From Gammaproteobacteria bacterium 53_120_T64 (lineage in GTDB: Bacteria > Pseudomonadota > Gammaproteobacteria > Pseudomonadales > Porticoccaceae), in contig MAAT01000005.1 in assembly GCA_002162815.1 (NCBI GenBank), positions 1 through 64,000 of the forward strand: a stretch of 64,000 nt of DNA, written 5' to 3'. The notes below the pieces were generated by a model, which was not told the origin of the DNA, did not search any database, and saw nothing but the letters and a program-made list of their open reading frames with translations. Position 1 is the stretch's first letter. Each line of letters starts with the position of its first letter. Below are positions 15,887 to 24,146 of this stretch, in pieces. A program made the position numbers and the translations under genes.

Positions 15887-16789
15887 ATGTCAACAGAAAG
15901 TAATTACTACGTACCCGAAGAGAGCCGTCTGCCGGTATTGGGTGCCCTGGCCCTGGGCCTAATGGCCCTGGGCGCTGGGCTTTTGCTCAACGATGGTGCG
16001 AGCGGCATTCTTTGGGTCGGTACGGCCCTGCTTGTTGCAGTAATGTATATTTGGTTCCGCACAGTGATCCGGGAAAATATCGCTGGCATGAACAGCGATC
16101 AACTCAAGCGCTCCTATGTCTGGGGCATGAGCTGGTTCATCTTCTCTGAAGTGATGTTTTTTGCCGTGTTCTTCGGCACACTCTTCTATGTGCGGACACT
16201 GGCGCTGCCTTGGTTGGGTGGTGAAGGTGATAGAAGCGATATGATTCATCTGGTATGGCCTGAATTTACCGCTCAGTGGCCGCTGATGGAAACGCCCTCC
16301 CAGGCCGCAGGCAGTAATGAATTTATCGGCCCCGATCATCATATGAGCTTCCCGGGTTGGGATAAGATGTTCCATTGGCTACCGCTGTGGAACACGATCA
16401 TCCTGCTGACCTCGAGTGTTACCTGTCATTTTGCCCATCATGCGATGAAGCATGATGACCGTAAGAAGTTTAATATTTGGCTGGGCGTCACCGTGGCTCT
16501 CGGCATTATCTTCCTCTTCCTACAATACGAGGAATATCACGAAGCCTATACTGAGATGGGCTTGACGCTGGAGTCGGGTATTTACGGTAGCACCTTCTTT
16601 ATGCTCACTGGCTTTCACGGGTTCCACGTCACCATGGGCACCTTTATGCTACTTATTCAGTGGATTCGTGGTTTGAAGGGTCACTTTAGCTCCGATGATC
16701 AATTCGGTTTTGAAGCCTCTTCCTGGTACTGGCACTTTGTCGACGTGGTTTGGGCGGGCTTGTTCTTGTTCGTTTACGTACTGGCTTAA
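15887..16789 (+). CDS. coxC: cytochrome c oxidase subunit III
   Basis: A 300-residue membrane protein with seven expected helices, typical of subunit III, which stabilises the oxidase core. Conserved segments include SEVMFFAVFFGTLFYV, the Glu-containing helix GFHGFHVTMGTFML and the final SSWYWHFVDVVWAGLFLFVY. The ATG at 15887 is preferred over an in-frame upstream codon at 15857, because TTGGAGA stands seven bases upstream and MSTESNYYVP is typical of the family. A strong terminator follows. Confidence 0.95.
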   Translation: MSTESNYYVPEESRLPVLGALALGLMALGAGLLLNDGASGILWVGTALLVAVMYIWFRTVIRENIAGMNSDQLKRSYVWGMSWFIFSEVMFFAVFFGTLFYVRTLALPWLGGEGDRSDMIHLVWPEFTAQWPLMETPSQAAGSNEFIGPDHHMSFPGWDKMFHWLPLWNTIILLTSSVTCHFAHHAMKHDDRKKFNIWLGVTVALGIIFLFLQYEEYHEAYTEMGLTLESGIYGSTFFMLTGFHGFHVTMGTFMLLIQWIRGLKGHFSSDDQFGFEASSWYWHFVDVVWAGLFLFVYVLA

Positions 16790-16810
16790 GCTAGCGTTAT
16801 TGATGCATAT

Positions 16811-16843
16811 AAAAAATGGCCAGGTAATTCCTGGCCATTTTTT
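16811..16843. terminator. bidirectional terminator after coxC
   Basis: AAAAAATGGCCAGG (16811-16824) pairs perfectly with CCTGGCCATTTTTT (16830-16843) around TAATT. The T-run on one strand and the A-run on the other serve both coxC and the convergent DUF2909 gene. Confidence 0.9.
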
Positions 16844-16870
16844 ATAGAGTAAAAGATATTTTAGTATTAT

Positions 16871-17134
16871 TTATGGCTTCGGTTCGATGACTACCGGTGT
16901 GCCGTGTTGAGCATGAATTTTCTTGTCCCAGGGCGCCTTGCTAAACAGCTGGCCGGTATAGAACCCGTATACGATAAGGCCCATCATCAAGGTGGCTAGC
17001 GTGATACGAGTACCCAGTGAGTAGAGTGCGCGCATTTTTGAATGCTTAAAATCCTTTACCAGGAACACTAGCCCGCTACTTAAGCTGATTAAGATGCCGA
17101 TAAACAACAGCACGATGACGACTTTTAGCCACAT
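16871..17134 (-). CDS. DUF2909 twin-transmembrane protein
   Basis: An 87-residue protein with two membrane helices (about residues 4-26 and 43-62) joined by a basic loop (KDFKHSKMRALYSLGTR). This fits the DUF2909 family found inside cox clusters of Pseudomonas and relatives. Function is unknown; position suggests oxidase assembly or stability. It lies opposite in strand to the cox genes, between coxC and the SURF1 gene, as in Pseudomonas. Confidence 0.8.
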   Translation of the reverse strand: MWLKVVIVLLFIGILISLSSGLVFLVKDFKHSKMRALYSLGTRITLATLMMGLIVYGFYTGQLFSKAPWDKKIHAQHGTPVVIEPKP

Positions 17135-17174
17135 TTCAAATCTCCGGATAATTGGGGTTTTAATTTAAGCACAT

Positions 17175-17993
17175 ATGGCCAGCCCTGAGCACGAAACCCC
17201 TAAAGCAACATTTCAATGGCATTGGAATTGGAAAGTATTGGCTTTCACCGTGTTTTTTTTACCGGTGACTCTCAGTGCCGGTTTTTGGCAGTTGCATCGC
17301 GCGGAGGAAAAAACAGACATCCTCGCCGCTCAGGGGGCCTTGCGCAATAAGCCGCCAGTGATGTTCACCAGTTTGCAAAGTCGTTTTGACGCGCCCAGCG
17401 ATGACGGTGGTGAGTCTTTGGCGCAGCGCTACCTGAGAGTCATCGCAGAGGGTGACATCCATCCACAGCAGGTTTTTCTTATCGATAATCGCGTCCAGGG
17501 TGGTCGGCCGGGTTATGAGGTGCTTCTCCCGATGCAGGTAAGGCTGGTCAGTGGCGAGATGGGCTGGTTGATGATCAATCGTGGCTGGATTGCCGGGGGC
17601 CTAGATCGCAGCCAGCTGCCCGCTATACCGGCAATGCTAGAGGGCTCGAAGGTCTTGGGTTACTTATACAAGCCCCTCGCTGAACCTCTGTTGTTAGCCG
17701 CCGATATTTGGGCTGCCAATCAATCGCCGCTGGTGATTCAGCATTTCGATCAGGCAAAACTCGAGAGCTACCTGGGGGCCAGTGTCTACCCCTATATGCT
17801 GAGGCTTGAGGAAAGCCACCCCGGCTCTCTGCGAGTCGATTGGCTGATCGTCAGCGCCCAGCCGGAAAAACACACGGCGTATGCGGTGCAATGGTTTTCC
17901 ATGGCGCTGGCGCTGCTGATTTTAACGGTGTTTGCCAATTCAAATATTGCTACCTATTTTAGCGGTCGCTCCACCCAGGTTGAGGACGAATAA
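17175..17993 (+). CDS. SURF1-family oxidase assembly protein
   Basis: SURF1 proteins help insert or hold heme a during oxidase assembly. The 272-residue protein has the usual layout: an N-terminal helix (about 20-40) ending GFWQLHRAEEK, a large periplasmic domain with DNRVQGGRPGYEVLLP and MINRGWIAGG, and a C-terminal helix (YAVQWFSMALALLILTVFA). The context between coxC and ctaA supports the call. It is divergent from the DUF2909 gene with a 40-base spacer. Confidence 0.9.
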   Translation: MASPEHETPKATFQWHWNWKVLAFTVFFLPVTLSAGFWQLHRAEEKTDILAAQGALRNKPPVMFTSLQSRFDAPSDDGGESLAQRYLRVIAEGDIHPQQVFLIDNRVQGGRPGYEVLLPMQVRLVSGEMGWLMINRGWIAGGLDRSQLPAIPAMLEGSKVLGYLYKPLAEPLLLAADIWAANQSPLVIQHFDQAKLESYLGASVYPYMLRLEESHPGSLRVDWLIVSAQPEKHTAYAVQWFSMALALLILTVFANSNIATYFSGRSTQVEDE

Positions 17994-18026
17994 AGCCATG
18001 AAGTTAAGTGTAATGAGCCGAGTCAG

Positions 18027-18662
18027 ATGAACGAAGTACCGAGTGACGCTACCAGCAAAGCCAGCAAGCTGCCCCTTATCTTGATTATCTTAATCACTAT
18101 TGCCGTAATGTTGAGCGGCTTTTTGCTGCTGCCCAAGGACGACGGTGAGCGCAATCGTTTATTGTCCATCCTCGGCACCAGTAATCGCGGGGCGCTATTG
18201 CAGCCGGTTGTGGCAATGAGCGATATGGCCTTGACCGATCAGCAGGGTGAGCCCTGGTTGTGGCAGGAACAGGCCCCCAAATGGCGCCTATTACTGCCTT
18301 TCGTGGGCGAATGTCATGAGGCTTGCCAGGAGTTTTTGTATATTTCAAGGCAGGTACATATTCGTCTCGATAAAAAATCCCAGCGGGTGAAGCGGGTTTT
18401 CTTGAACCTGGGTGCCCCCCTCGATGCCGAGATGAACGCGTTTTTAAGTCGCGAGCACCCTTATTTGACCGTTGTGCGTGGCGATGAGGCGACATTTTTG
18501 GCACTGCTTGGCGGCGGTAATTCCCATTGGTCGGGTACGAACGCGCGTTTGTTTGTGGTGGATCAGCAGGGCGTAGCGATGATGTATTACTCCCCCGAGC
18601 ACGAGGGCAGCGATTTACTGCTTGACTTAAAGCACCTGATTAAATTTTCTCCGGAGCTATAA
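18027..18662 (+). CDS. membrane-anchored SCO-like protein with CX3C motif
   Basis: A 211-residue protein with one N-terminal helix (about residues 15-38, LILIILITIAVMLSGFLLL) and a periplasmic thioredoxin-like domain. GECHEACQEF contains Cys-X3-Cys, the copper-binding spacing of SCO proteins, here as C-H-E-A-C. A later EHEG and KHL offer possible His ligands. It is far more divergent than the true SCO encoded at 20652. Homologues occupy this place in Pseudomonas cox clusters as hypothetical proteins. A role in CuA maturation or thiol redox is inferred. It ends four bases before ctaA. Confidence 0.6.
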   Translation: MNEVPSDATSKASKLPLILIILITIAVMLSGFLLLPKDDGERNRLLSILGTSNRGALLQPVVAMSDMALTDQQGEPWLWQEQAPKWRLLLPFVGECHEACQEFLYISRQVHIRLDKKSQRVKRVFLNLGAPLDAEMNAFLSREHPYLTVVRGDEATFLALLGGGNSHWSGTNARLFVVDQQGVAMMYYSPEHEGSDLLLDLKHLIKFSPEL

Positions 18663-18665
18663 GTC

Positions 18666-19703
18666 ATGGCTGTTGCGCAATCATCCGTGGTGAAACCGGG
18701 CTACCGCCTTGCCTTACTGGCCACTTGCCTTGCCACCGTGGTGGTGATGCTCGGTGCCTTCACGCGCTTATCGGATGCCGGCCTCGGTTGTCCCGACTGG
18801 CCCGGTTGTTATGGCCATCTGACGTGGCCGACGGAGGCCGAAGAGGTTGCTAGGGCCGACGCCCTCTACCCAGACATGCCCGTCGATACCGACAAGACAT
18901 GGCCGGAAATGGTGCACCGCTATTTTGCCAGCAGTCTGGGTTTGTTTATTATCGCCTTAAGCGTGATTGCCTGGCGCCAGCGGGAGACAAGGGACTACCC
19001 CTTCCGTCTGCCGCTGTTCTTACTGTTCTTGGTGGTCTGGCAAGGCCTGTTCGGTATGTGGACGGTGACCCTAAAGCTTTGGCCCCAGGTGGTGACAGTC
19101 CATCTCTTGGGGGGTATCAGTACCCTGTGCCTACTCTGGCTTTTTACGCTGCGTTTAAAAAACCAGCGCTGGACGACCGATAGCACTAGTTGGCGGCAAA
19201 TGCAGAGGCTGCGGCCGGCATTCATTGCGGCGGTGGTGGTCGTTTTTCTGCAAATTGCCTTGGGTGGCTGGATTAGTTCCAACTATGCTGCAGTTGCCTG
19301 TGTCGATTTCCCTACCTGCCGTGGTGAGTGGTGGCCGGCGATGGACCTGGCGCAAGGTTTTAATGTCATGCAGGGTATTGGCCCCAACTATCTGGGTGGC
19401 TTGATGGATAGTGAGGCTCGGGTGGCGATTCATATGATGCACCGCCTCGGGGCCATCATTACCAGCGCCTATTTACTGATTTTTAGTTTTTATCTTTTCA
19501 AAATTGCCCACCGTGGGCTGCGTCGTATGGCGGTAGCGATATTGGCGGTGTTGGCGGTGCAGGTGGGCCTGGGTGTCACCAATGTTTTATTGGTCATCCC
19601 CCTACCCGTGGCGGTGTTGCATAATGCCGGCGGCGCCTTGTTATTACTGAGCCTGGTTACTTTGGGTACCAAAATGTGGATGGCGGAAAAACCCGCCGAG
19701 TAG
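18666..19703 (+). CDS. ctaA: heme A synthase (CtaA/COX15)
   Basis: CtaA oxidises the C8 methyl of heme O to a formyl group, making heme A. The 345-residue protein has eight expected helices in two similar halves. Heme-ligand His residues appear in PEMVHRYFAS and VHLLGG (first half) and MMHRLGA and LHNAGGALL (second half). Cys-containing periplasmic loops CPDWPGC and CVDFPTC flank the first helices of each half, as usual. It overlaps nothing and follows the SCO-like gene by three bases, so it is translationally close. Confidence 0.93.
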   Translation: MAVAQSSVVKPGYRLALLATCLATVVVMLGAFTRLSDAGLGCPDWPGCYGHLTWPTEAEEVARADALYPDMPVDTDKTWPEMVHRYFASSLGLFIIALSVIAWRQRETRDYPFRLPLFLLFLVVWQGLFGMWTVTLKLWPQVVTVHLLGGISTLCLLWLFTLRLKNQRWTTDSTSWRQMQRLRPAFIAAVVVVFLQIALGGWISSNYAAVACVDFPTCRGEWWPAMDLAQGFNVMQGIGPNYLGGLMDSEARVAIHMMHRLGAIITSAYLLIFSFYLFKIAHRGLRRMAVAILAVLAVQVGLGVTNVLLVIPLPVAVLHNAGGALLLLSLVTLGTKMWMAEKPAE

Positions 19704-19710
19704 GATTGAA

Positions 19711-20625
19711 ATGAGCACACTAGAGTTGGAAAAAGAAAGGGCAATTTGGCGCGATTACCTCGAGCTGTGTAAGCCGAATGTGGTATTGGTGATGATTGTC
19801 ACCTCCGCTATCGGCATGTTTATGGCGGTGCCGGGCATGGTGCCGCTGGATATATTGATACTGGGTAACCTCGGCATCGCGCTGTGCGCGTCGTCGGCGG
19901 CGACAATTAATCACCTGGTCGATCGTCGTATCGACCTCAAAATGGCGCGTACTCTCAACCGACCCGTTGCCACGGGACGTGTCGGTTCGACCCAGGCGGT
20001 GACGTTTTCTGCGGTGCTGGGCATCGTCGGCATGGGCATTTTACTGAACTATATTAACGCCCTCACGGCGTGGCTGACGATGGCCTCGCTACTGGGTTAC
20101 GCCGTGGTCTATACCCTCTACCTAAAGCGTGCCACGCCACAGAATATTGTTATCGGTGGCCTTGCCGGTGCCGCCCCGCCACTGCTGGGCTGGACCGCCG
20201 TCACCAACGATGTACACGGTTACGGATTACTGCTGGTGTTGATTGTGTTTATCTGGACGCCACCGCACTTTTGGGCGCTAGCGCTGCACCGCAAGGACGA
20301 GTACGCCAAGGCGGATGTGCCGATGCTGCCGGTGACCCACGGTGAAAAATACACCAAGTTACATATTGTACTCTATACCCTGCTGCTGATCATTGTCACC
20401 ACCCTGCCCTATTTAACGGGGATGAGCGGCTGGTTATACCTTCTCGGTGCCTTGGTACTGGGTGGCGGGTTTTTGTACTGGGCGATTCTGCTGATGGTCA
20501 GCGATAAACCCAATCTAGGTATGGCGACCTTTAAGTATTCGATTGTGTATTTACTGGCGCTATTCGCGATTATGCTGGTTGATCACTACTGGGTGATACC
20601 ACCGATTTTTAACATCGCCAATTAA
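19711..20625 (+). CDS. ctaB: protoheme IX farnesyltransferase (CtaB/CyoE)
   Basis: A 304-residue UbiA-superfamily membrane enzyme that adds a farnesyl group to heme B, giving heme O for CtaA. The allylic-diphosphate-binding motif is NHLVDRRIDLKM (about residue 67), followed by MARTLNRPVATG, and the second loop is HRKDEYAKADVPMLP. Nine helices are expected. It follows ctaA by seven bases. The name ctaB is used for the aa3 context; cyoE is the same enzyme in bo3 operons. Confidence 0.95.
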   Translation: MSTLELEKERAIWRDYLELCKPNVVLVMIVTSAIGMFMAVPGMVPLDILILGNLGIALCASSAATINHLVDRRIDLKMARTLNRPVATGRVGSTQAVTFSAVLGIVGMGILLNYINALTAWLTMASLLGYAVVYTLYLKRATPQNIVIGGLAGAAPPLLGWTAVTNDVHGYGLLLVLIVFIWTPPHFWALALHRKDEYAKADVPMLPVTHGEKYTKLHIVLYTLLLIIVTTLPYLTGMSGWLYLLGALVLGGGFLYWAILLMVSDKPNLGMATFKYSIVYLLALFAIMLVDHYWVIPPIFNIAN

Positions 20626-20651
20626 TTCAATGTTCAGCAAGAGGGATACAC

Positions 20652-21302
20652 GTGGTTGATGATGCTGCGGTAAAACGCAATATACGCTTGATCGTTGTCG
20701 CGGTGGCGATCTTTGCCGCCTTTGCCATTTATTCCGTTGGCAGTAAATTGTCGGGGCCACGGATTTTGAATAAGTACCAATTGCGCGACTACGGTGCCAG
20801 GGTACTCGACGCACCGGCGCCACTGGCTGAATTTAGCCTGACGGATCAGTACGGTGAAAGGTTTGCTTTGGAGCAAGTGCGTGGTCAGTGGAGCATGGTG
20901 TTTTTTGGCTTTACTCACTGCGCCGACATTTGCCCGACCACGATGGCGATATTGGCTGAAACCTATGGCGCCTTGAAGCCCGAAGATAAGGCTGAGCTAC
21001 AGGTTGTGATGGTAACGGTTGATCCGCAGCGCGATAACCCCGAGCAGCTTGAGCAATATCTAGCGCGCTTTGATGGTAGCTTTCTTGGTTTACACGGTAC
21101 GCAAGCGGAGCTGACAGGCTTTGCTCGCCAATTGCATGTCGCCTACGAGCCCGAACTGGCCGGCCAGGATAACTACCAGGTGGCGCACAGTGGTAATTTG
21201 ATGCTGATTAATCCACGCGGCGAGTTGCACGGTTATTTTCGCCCCCCCTTCGTCCACGGCAGTTTACGTGTCGCCTGGCGCTCTATTCGAGAAACGTTTT
21301 AA
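20652..21302 (+). CDS. SCO1/SenC-family copper chaperone
   Basis: SCO proteins load copper into the CuA site of subunit II. The 216-residue protein has an N-terminal helix (about 9-28) and a thioredoxin fold. The copper motif is C-A-D-I-C in FFGFTHCADICPT, and the distal His ligand is in VAHSGNLMLIN. The start is GTG at 20652, supported by AAGAGGGA at 20638-20645. It closes the oxidase cluster. A second, divergent CX3C protein is encoded at 18027. Confidence 0.92.
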   Translation: MVDDAAVKRNIRLIVVAVAIFAAFAIYSVGSKLSGPRILNKYQLRDYGARVLDAPAPLAEFSLTDQYGERFALEQVRGQWSMVFFGFTHCADICPTTMAILAETYGALKPEDKAELQVVMVTVDPQRDNPEQLEQYLARFDGSFLGLHGTQAELTGFARQLHVAYEPELAGQDNYQVAHSGNLMLINPRGELHGYFRPPFVHGSLRVAWRSIRETF

Positions 21303-21483
21303 GCCCCGCTTAACCCCGTACTTTACTGGGTGTTTCGCTCAAGCCTTGTCGTTCAAGCTTTAGCAAAGATAGACAAATGCTGCGGCAGCGGGAATAATCC
21401 AAGCAGTAATATAATGATAATAATTGGCGCCGGTTTTATTCTTGTGACAAGTTATGCCGGCCCCGCTGCAAGGGACTCTCGTT

Positions 21484-22365
21484 ATGAAATTTGGCGTACA
21501 AACACTGTTTGGTGGGCCGGTGGCATCACAGCCGGAATATATAATTGGCACCGCGAAAGCTCTGGAGGACAGAGGCTTTAGCAATATCTGGGCGGCGGAG
21601 CACGTCGTCAACTTCCCCAGTTATACATCGAGTTACCCCTATAGCGATGATGGCGTACCGCCCTTTGGCGCCGATACGGGCATTATTGAACCCTTCACCG
21701 TACTGACTTTTCTTGCCGCTCATACCTCGACTATCAAGCTGGGTACCGGCATCACTATTTTGCCCCAGCGCAACCCCGTGTACCTAGCCAAGCAGGCGGC
21801 AGATGTCGATGTGCTCTCCGGTGGGCGCATGGTGGTGGGTATTGGCACCGGCTGGTCGGCGGAGGAATTTGGGGCATTAAACGTGCCCTTCGAGCACCGG
21901 GGCAGTCGCACCCGAGATTACTTGCAGGTGGTGCGCAGTCTTTGGTGCGATGAGGTTTCCAGTTTTGAGGGCGAATACTATTCCCTGCCGGAGTGCGTAC
22001 AGGGGCCAAAGCCGATACAAAAGCCTCACCCGCCGCTGTTCTTTGGTGGTGAAAGTAACCCTGCCCTGCGTCGCGTTGCTGAATTTGGCCAGGGCTGGAT
22101 GGGCTATCGCTTGACGCCGGAGTCCCTGCCCGAGCGGCTCGAAAAGTTGTCGAAGATGTTGGTGACTTATGATCGCTCGCTGAGTGATATAGAAATTGCG
22201 ATTTCACCCTACGATATGGCCTGTGATTTGGATACGGTGAAACGCTTTGCCGACCTCGGTGTCGAGCAAATTATTCTAGTGGGCTTTGCCGATAGTCTCG
22301 AAAAAATGCTGCAAAATCTAGATACCTTCGCCGAAACACTGGTCGTACCAGCCGCTAATATATAG
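21484..22365 (+). CDS. LLM-class flavin-dependent oxidoreductase
   Basis: A 293-residue TIM-barrel protein of the luciferase-like monooxygenase family, close to F420-dependent forms (TIGR03619-like). It begins MKFGVQTLFGG and shows IWAAEHVV, KLGTGITILPQRNP, the family segment SGGRMVVGIGTGWSAEEF and GPKPIQKPHPPLFFGG. Gammaproteobacteria normally use FMN, so the cofactor is uncertain. ATG 21484 is chosen over an in-frame upstream codon at 21454 because the family starts here. It leads a small same-strand group with DUF1330, VOC and DUF1643 genes, suggesting a minor catabolic unit. Confidence 0.85.
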   Translation: MKFGVQTLFGGPVASQPEYIIGTAKALEDRGFSNIWAAEHVVNFPSYTSSYPYSDDGVPPFGADTGIIEPFTVLTFLAAHTSTIKLGTGITILPQRNPVYLAKQAADVDVLSGGRMVVGIGTGWSAEEFGALNVPFEHRGSRTRDYLQVVRSLWCDEVSSFEGEYYSLPECVQGPKPIQKPHPPLFFGGESNPALRRVAEFGQGWMGYRLTPESLPERLEKLSKMLVTYDRSLSDIEIAISPYDMACDLDTVKRFADLGVEQIILVGFADSLEKMLQNLDTFAETLVVPAANI

Positions 22366-22410
22366 TGCGATGTACGGCCCCTCCCCCGATTTTCAATACA
22401 AGGTAATACG

Positions 22411-22698
22411 ATGACCGCTTATGTAATAGTCGATGTCAAAGTCACGGACCCGGACGCCTATGAAGCGTATAAGCAGCTTGCCCCTGCCGCGATTGAGGCC
22501 TTTGGTGGTGAGTATTTGGCTCGTGGCGGTGCGGTCGATGTCTTTGAGGGCAACCGAACACCGAATCGCACCGTCATTTTAAAGTTTGAATCAATGGCCA
22601 AAGCCAGAGCCTGGGTCGACTCGGAGCAATACCGCGAGGCGCGCATGGCACGGCATAAATCGGCGGTGTCCCATATGATGGTGGTCGAGGGCGTTTAG
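22411..22698 (+). CDS. DUF1330 protein
   Basis: The 95-residue protein is a small ferredoxin-like-fold (dimeric alpha-beta barrel) member of DUF1330. It shows AYVIVDVKVTDPDAYEAYKQ, FGGEYLARGG and FESMAKARAWVDSEQY. No enzymatic role is established for the family. A ribosome site AAGGTAA precedes the ATG. It lies between an LLM oxidoreductase and a VOC protein. Confidence 0.88.
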   Translation: MTAYVIVDVKVTDPDAYEAYKQLAPAAIEAFGGEYLARGGAVDVFEGNRTPNRTVILKFESMAKARAWVDSEQYREARMARHKSAVSHMMVVEGV

Positions 22699-22726
22699 CC
22701 CTACTGCGAGACAATGAGGAATCATA

Positions 22727-23131
22727 ATGATTAGGGCCTTTGATCACGTTGCCATCCCCATTCAAAAGGTGGATCAGATGCTGGCTTTCTATCGCGCCCT
22801 CGGTTGCCAGATCAGCGATGACTTTGCTAAGCGTTTGTATTCCGTTCACTTTGGCGACCATAAAATAAATTTTCACACGCCGGCTATTTGGCAGTCGGAC
22901 AAGTTCTCTTTACGCGGGCCAGCAGCAGAACCGGGTTGCGGTGATTTTTGTTTTGTTTGGGGCGATACCGAGGCCGTATTGCAAGCGCTGCTTGGTCGGC
23001 TTAAGGCTGAGATTGAGGAGGGGCCGGTGGCGCGTCTCGGTGGTCGCAACAGCGGTCGCGACAGTGGCCGTAGTGTTTATATTCGCGACCCCGATAACAA
23101 CTTACTTGAGTTTATGATCTACCCCGCCTAG
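22727..23131 (+). CDS. VOC (glyoxalase-fold) family protein
   Basis: A 134-residue vicinal oxygen chelate protein. It starts FDHVAIPIQKVDQMLAFYRALG with the first metal-ligand His and ends YIRDPDNNLLEFMIYP with the last ligand Glu. The middle HFGDHKINFH gives a further His. The size fits a dimeric two-module enzyme. Substrate unknown. It is in line with the DUF1330 gene (28 bases) and unlike the longer VOC protein encoded at 6918. Confidence 0.85.
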   Translation: MIRAFDHVAIPIQKVDQMLAFYRALGCQISDDFAKRLYSVHFGDHKINFHTPAIWQSDKFSLRGPAAEPGCGDFCFVWGDTEAVLQALLGRLKAEIEEGPVARLGGRNSGRDSGRSVYIRDPDNNLLEFMIYPA

Positions 23132-23161
23132 CTCTTCGGCGGGTGAAATCTGCGTTTATTG

Positions 23162-23683
23162 ATGTCGATGTATGACCTCTACTCCTGTAATCGCGGCGAT
23201 ACGGCGCGTTTTATTCTCGGTCAATCGGGCGACAGGAAGCTCTATGTGGTGGGCCTCAACCCGAGCACGGCGAATCGGCACAAGGCCGATACCACTGTTG
23301 CCAAGGTCGAAGCTGTGGCGCGGCTCAATGGCTATCAGGGCTTTGTGATGGTCAATCTTTATCCGTTGCGCGCCACCGATCCACAACAGCTACCAGAGAA
23401 GCACAGTGCACGACTCCAGCGGCGCAATATGGCTGAGATTGCCGATAGCTTCGGCGACGAGCCGCCGGTGATATGGGCCGCTTGGGGCGTCAATATCGGC
23501 GCTCGCCCCTATCTGTTAAAGGCCTGTGTCGAGCTACACCGGCAGGTGGTTAGTCGGGGTGGGCGTTGGCTGCACTACGGGGAATTGTGCCGCCATGGTC
23601 ATCCTCGGCACCCCTCCCGACTTTCCTATCAGTGGACATTTGCCACTTTCGATATTACAGCTTACCTGGCGGCGGTTATTTAG
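23162..23683 (+). CDS. DUF1643 protein
   Basis: The 173-residue protein carries the DUF1643 signature: LYVVGLNPSTANRHKADTTV near the N-terminus, then GFVMVNLYPLRATDPQ, VIWAAWGVN and, near the end, HPRHPSRLSY. The family is related by fold to uracil-DNA-glycosylase-like proteins, but no activity is established. ATG 23162 is taken as start; a TTG directly before it and a second ATG at 23168 are also possible. It converges with ridA, 42 bases away. Confidence 0.85.
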   Translation: MSMYDLYSCNRGDTARFILGQSGDRKLYVVGLNPSTANRHKADTTVAKVEAVARLNGYQGFVMVNLYPLRATDPQQLPEKHSARLQRRNMAEIADSFGDEPPVIWAAWGVNIGARPYLLKACVELHRQVVSRGGRWLHYGELCRHGHPRHPSRLSYQWTFATFDITAYLAAVI

Positions 23684-23725
23684 ACATGAGGGGTGAGACA
23701 GGGAGGTGTTGGTGAGCTGAGCACC

Positions 23726-24109
23726 TCACAGCACCATAATGGCATCCATTTCTACCAGGGCATCGCGGGGTAGCGACTTAACGCCAATGGCGGCGCGGGC
23801 CGGATAGGGCTCGGCGAAGACTTCCCCCATTATTTCGTTGACGCGGGAAAAGTGAGCCAAATCGGTAAGAAAAATATTCAATTTCACAATACTGGCCAGG
23901 GAGCCGCCAGCGGCCTCGCAAACGGCACTCAGATTGTCAAACACCTGCTGAATCTGCTCGCCGATATCATCGGAGATGATTGCCATAGTCGTCGGTACGA
24001 GGGGTATTTGCCCGGATAGGTAGACCGTATTTTCGACTTTAATGGCCTGCGAATAGGTGCCGATCGCCTGGGGGGCGTGCTCGGTGTGGATAACGGCTCT
24101 ATTGGGCAT
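23726..24109 (-). CDS. ridA: RidA-family enamine/imine deaminase
   Basis: RidA hydrolyses reactive 2-aminoacrylate and related enamines from PLP enzymes. The 127-residue protein has the family signature: [20 protein letters not shown] near the N-terminus, [19 protein letters not shown], and the key Arg in [23 protein letters not shown]. The length is usual. It is the last gene of the run yicC-gmk-rpoZ-spoT-ridA, the same order as in Pseudomonas, 37 bases after spoT. Confidence 0.92.
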   Translation of the reverse strand: MPNRAVIHTEHAPQAIGTYSQAIKVENTVYLSGQIPLVPTTMAIISDDIGEQIQQVFDNLSAVCEAAGGSLASIVKLNIFLTDLAHFSRVNEIMGEVFAEPYPARAAIGVKSLPRDALVEMDAIMVL

Positions 24110-24146
24110 ATGACGGACCTCGTGTTACAGCTGCTGTTGATCAGCC

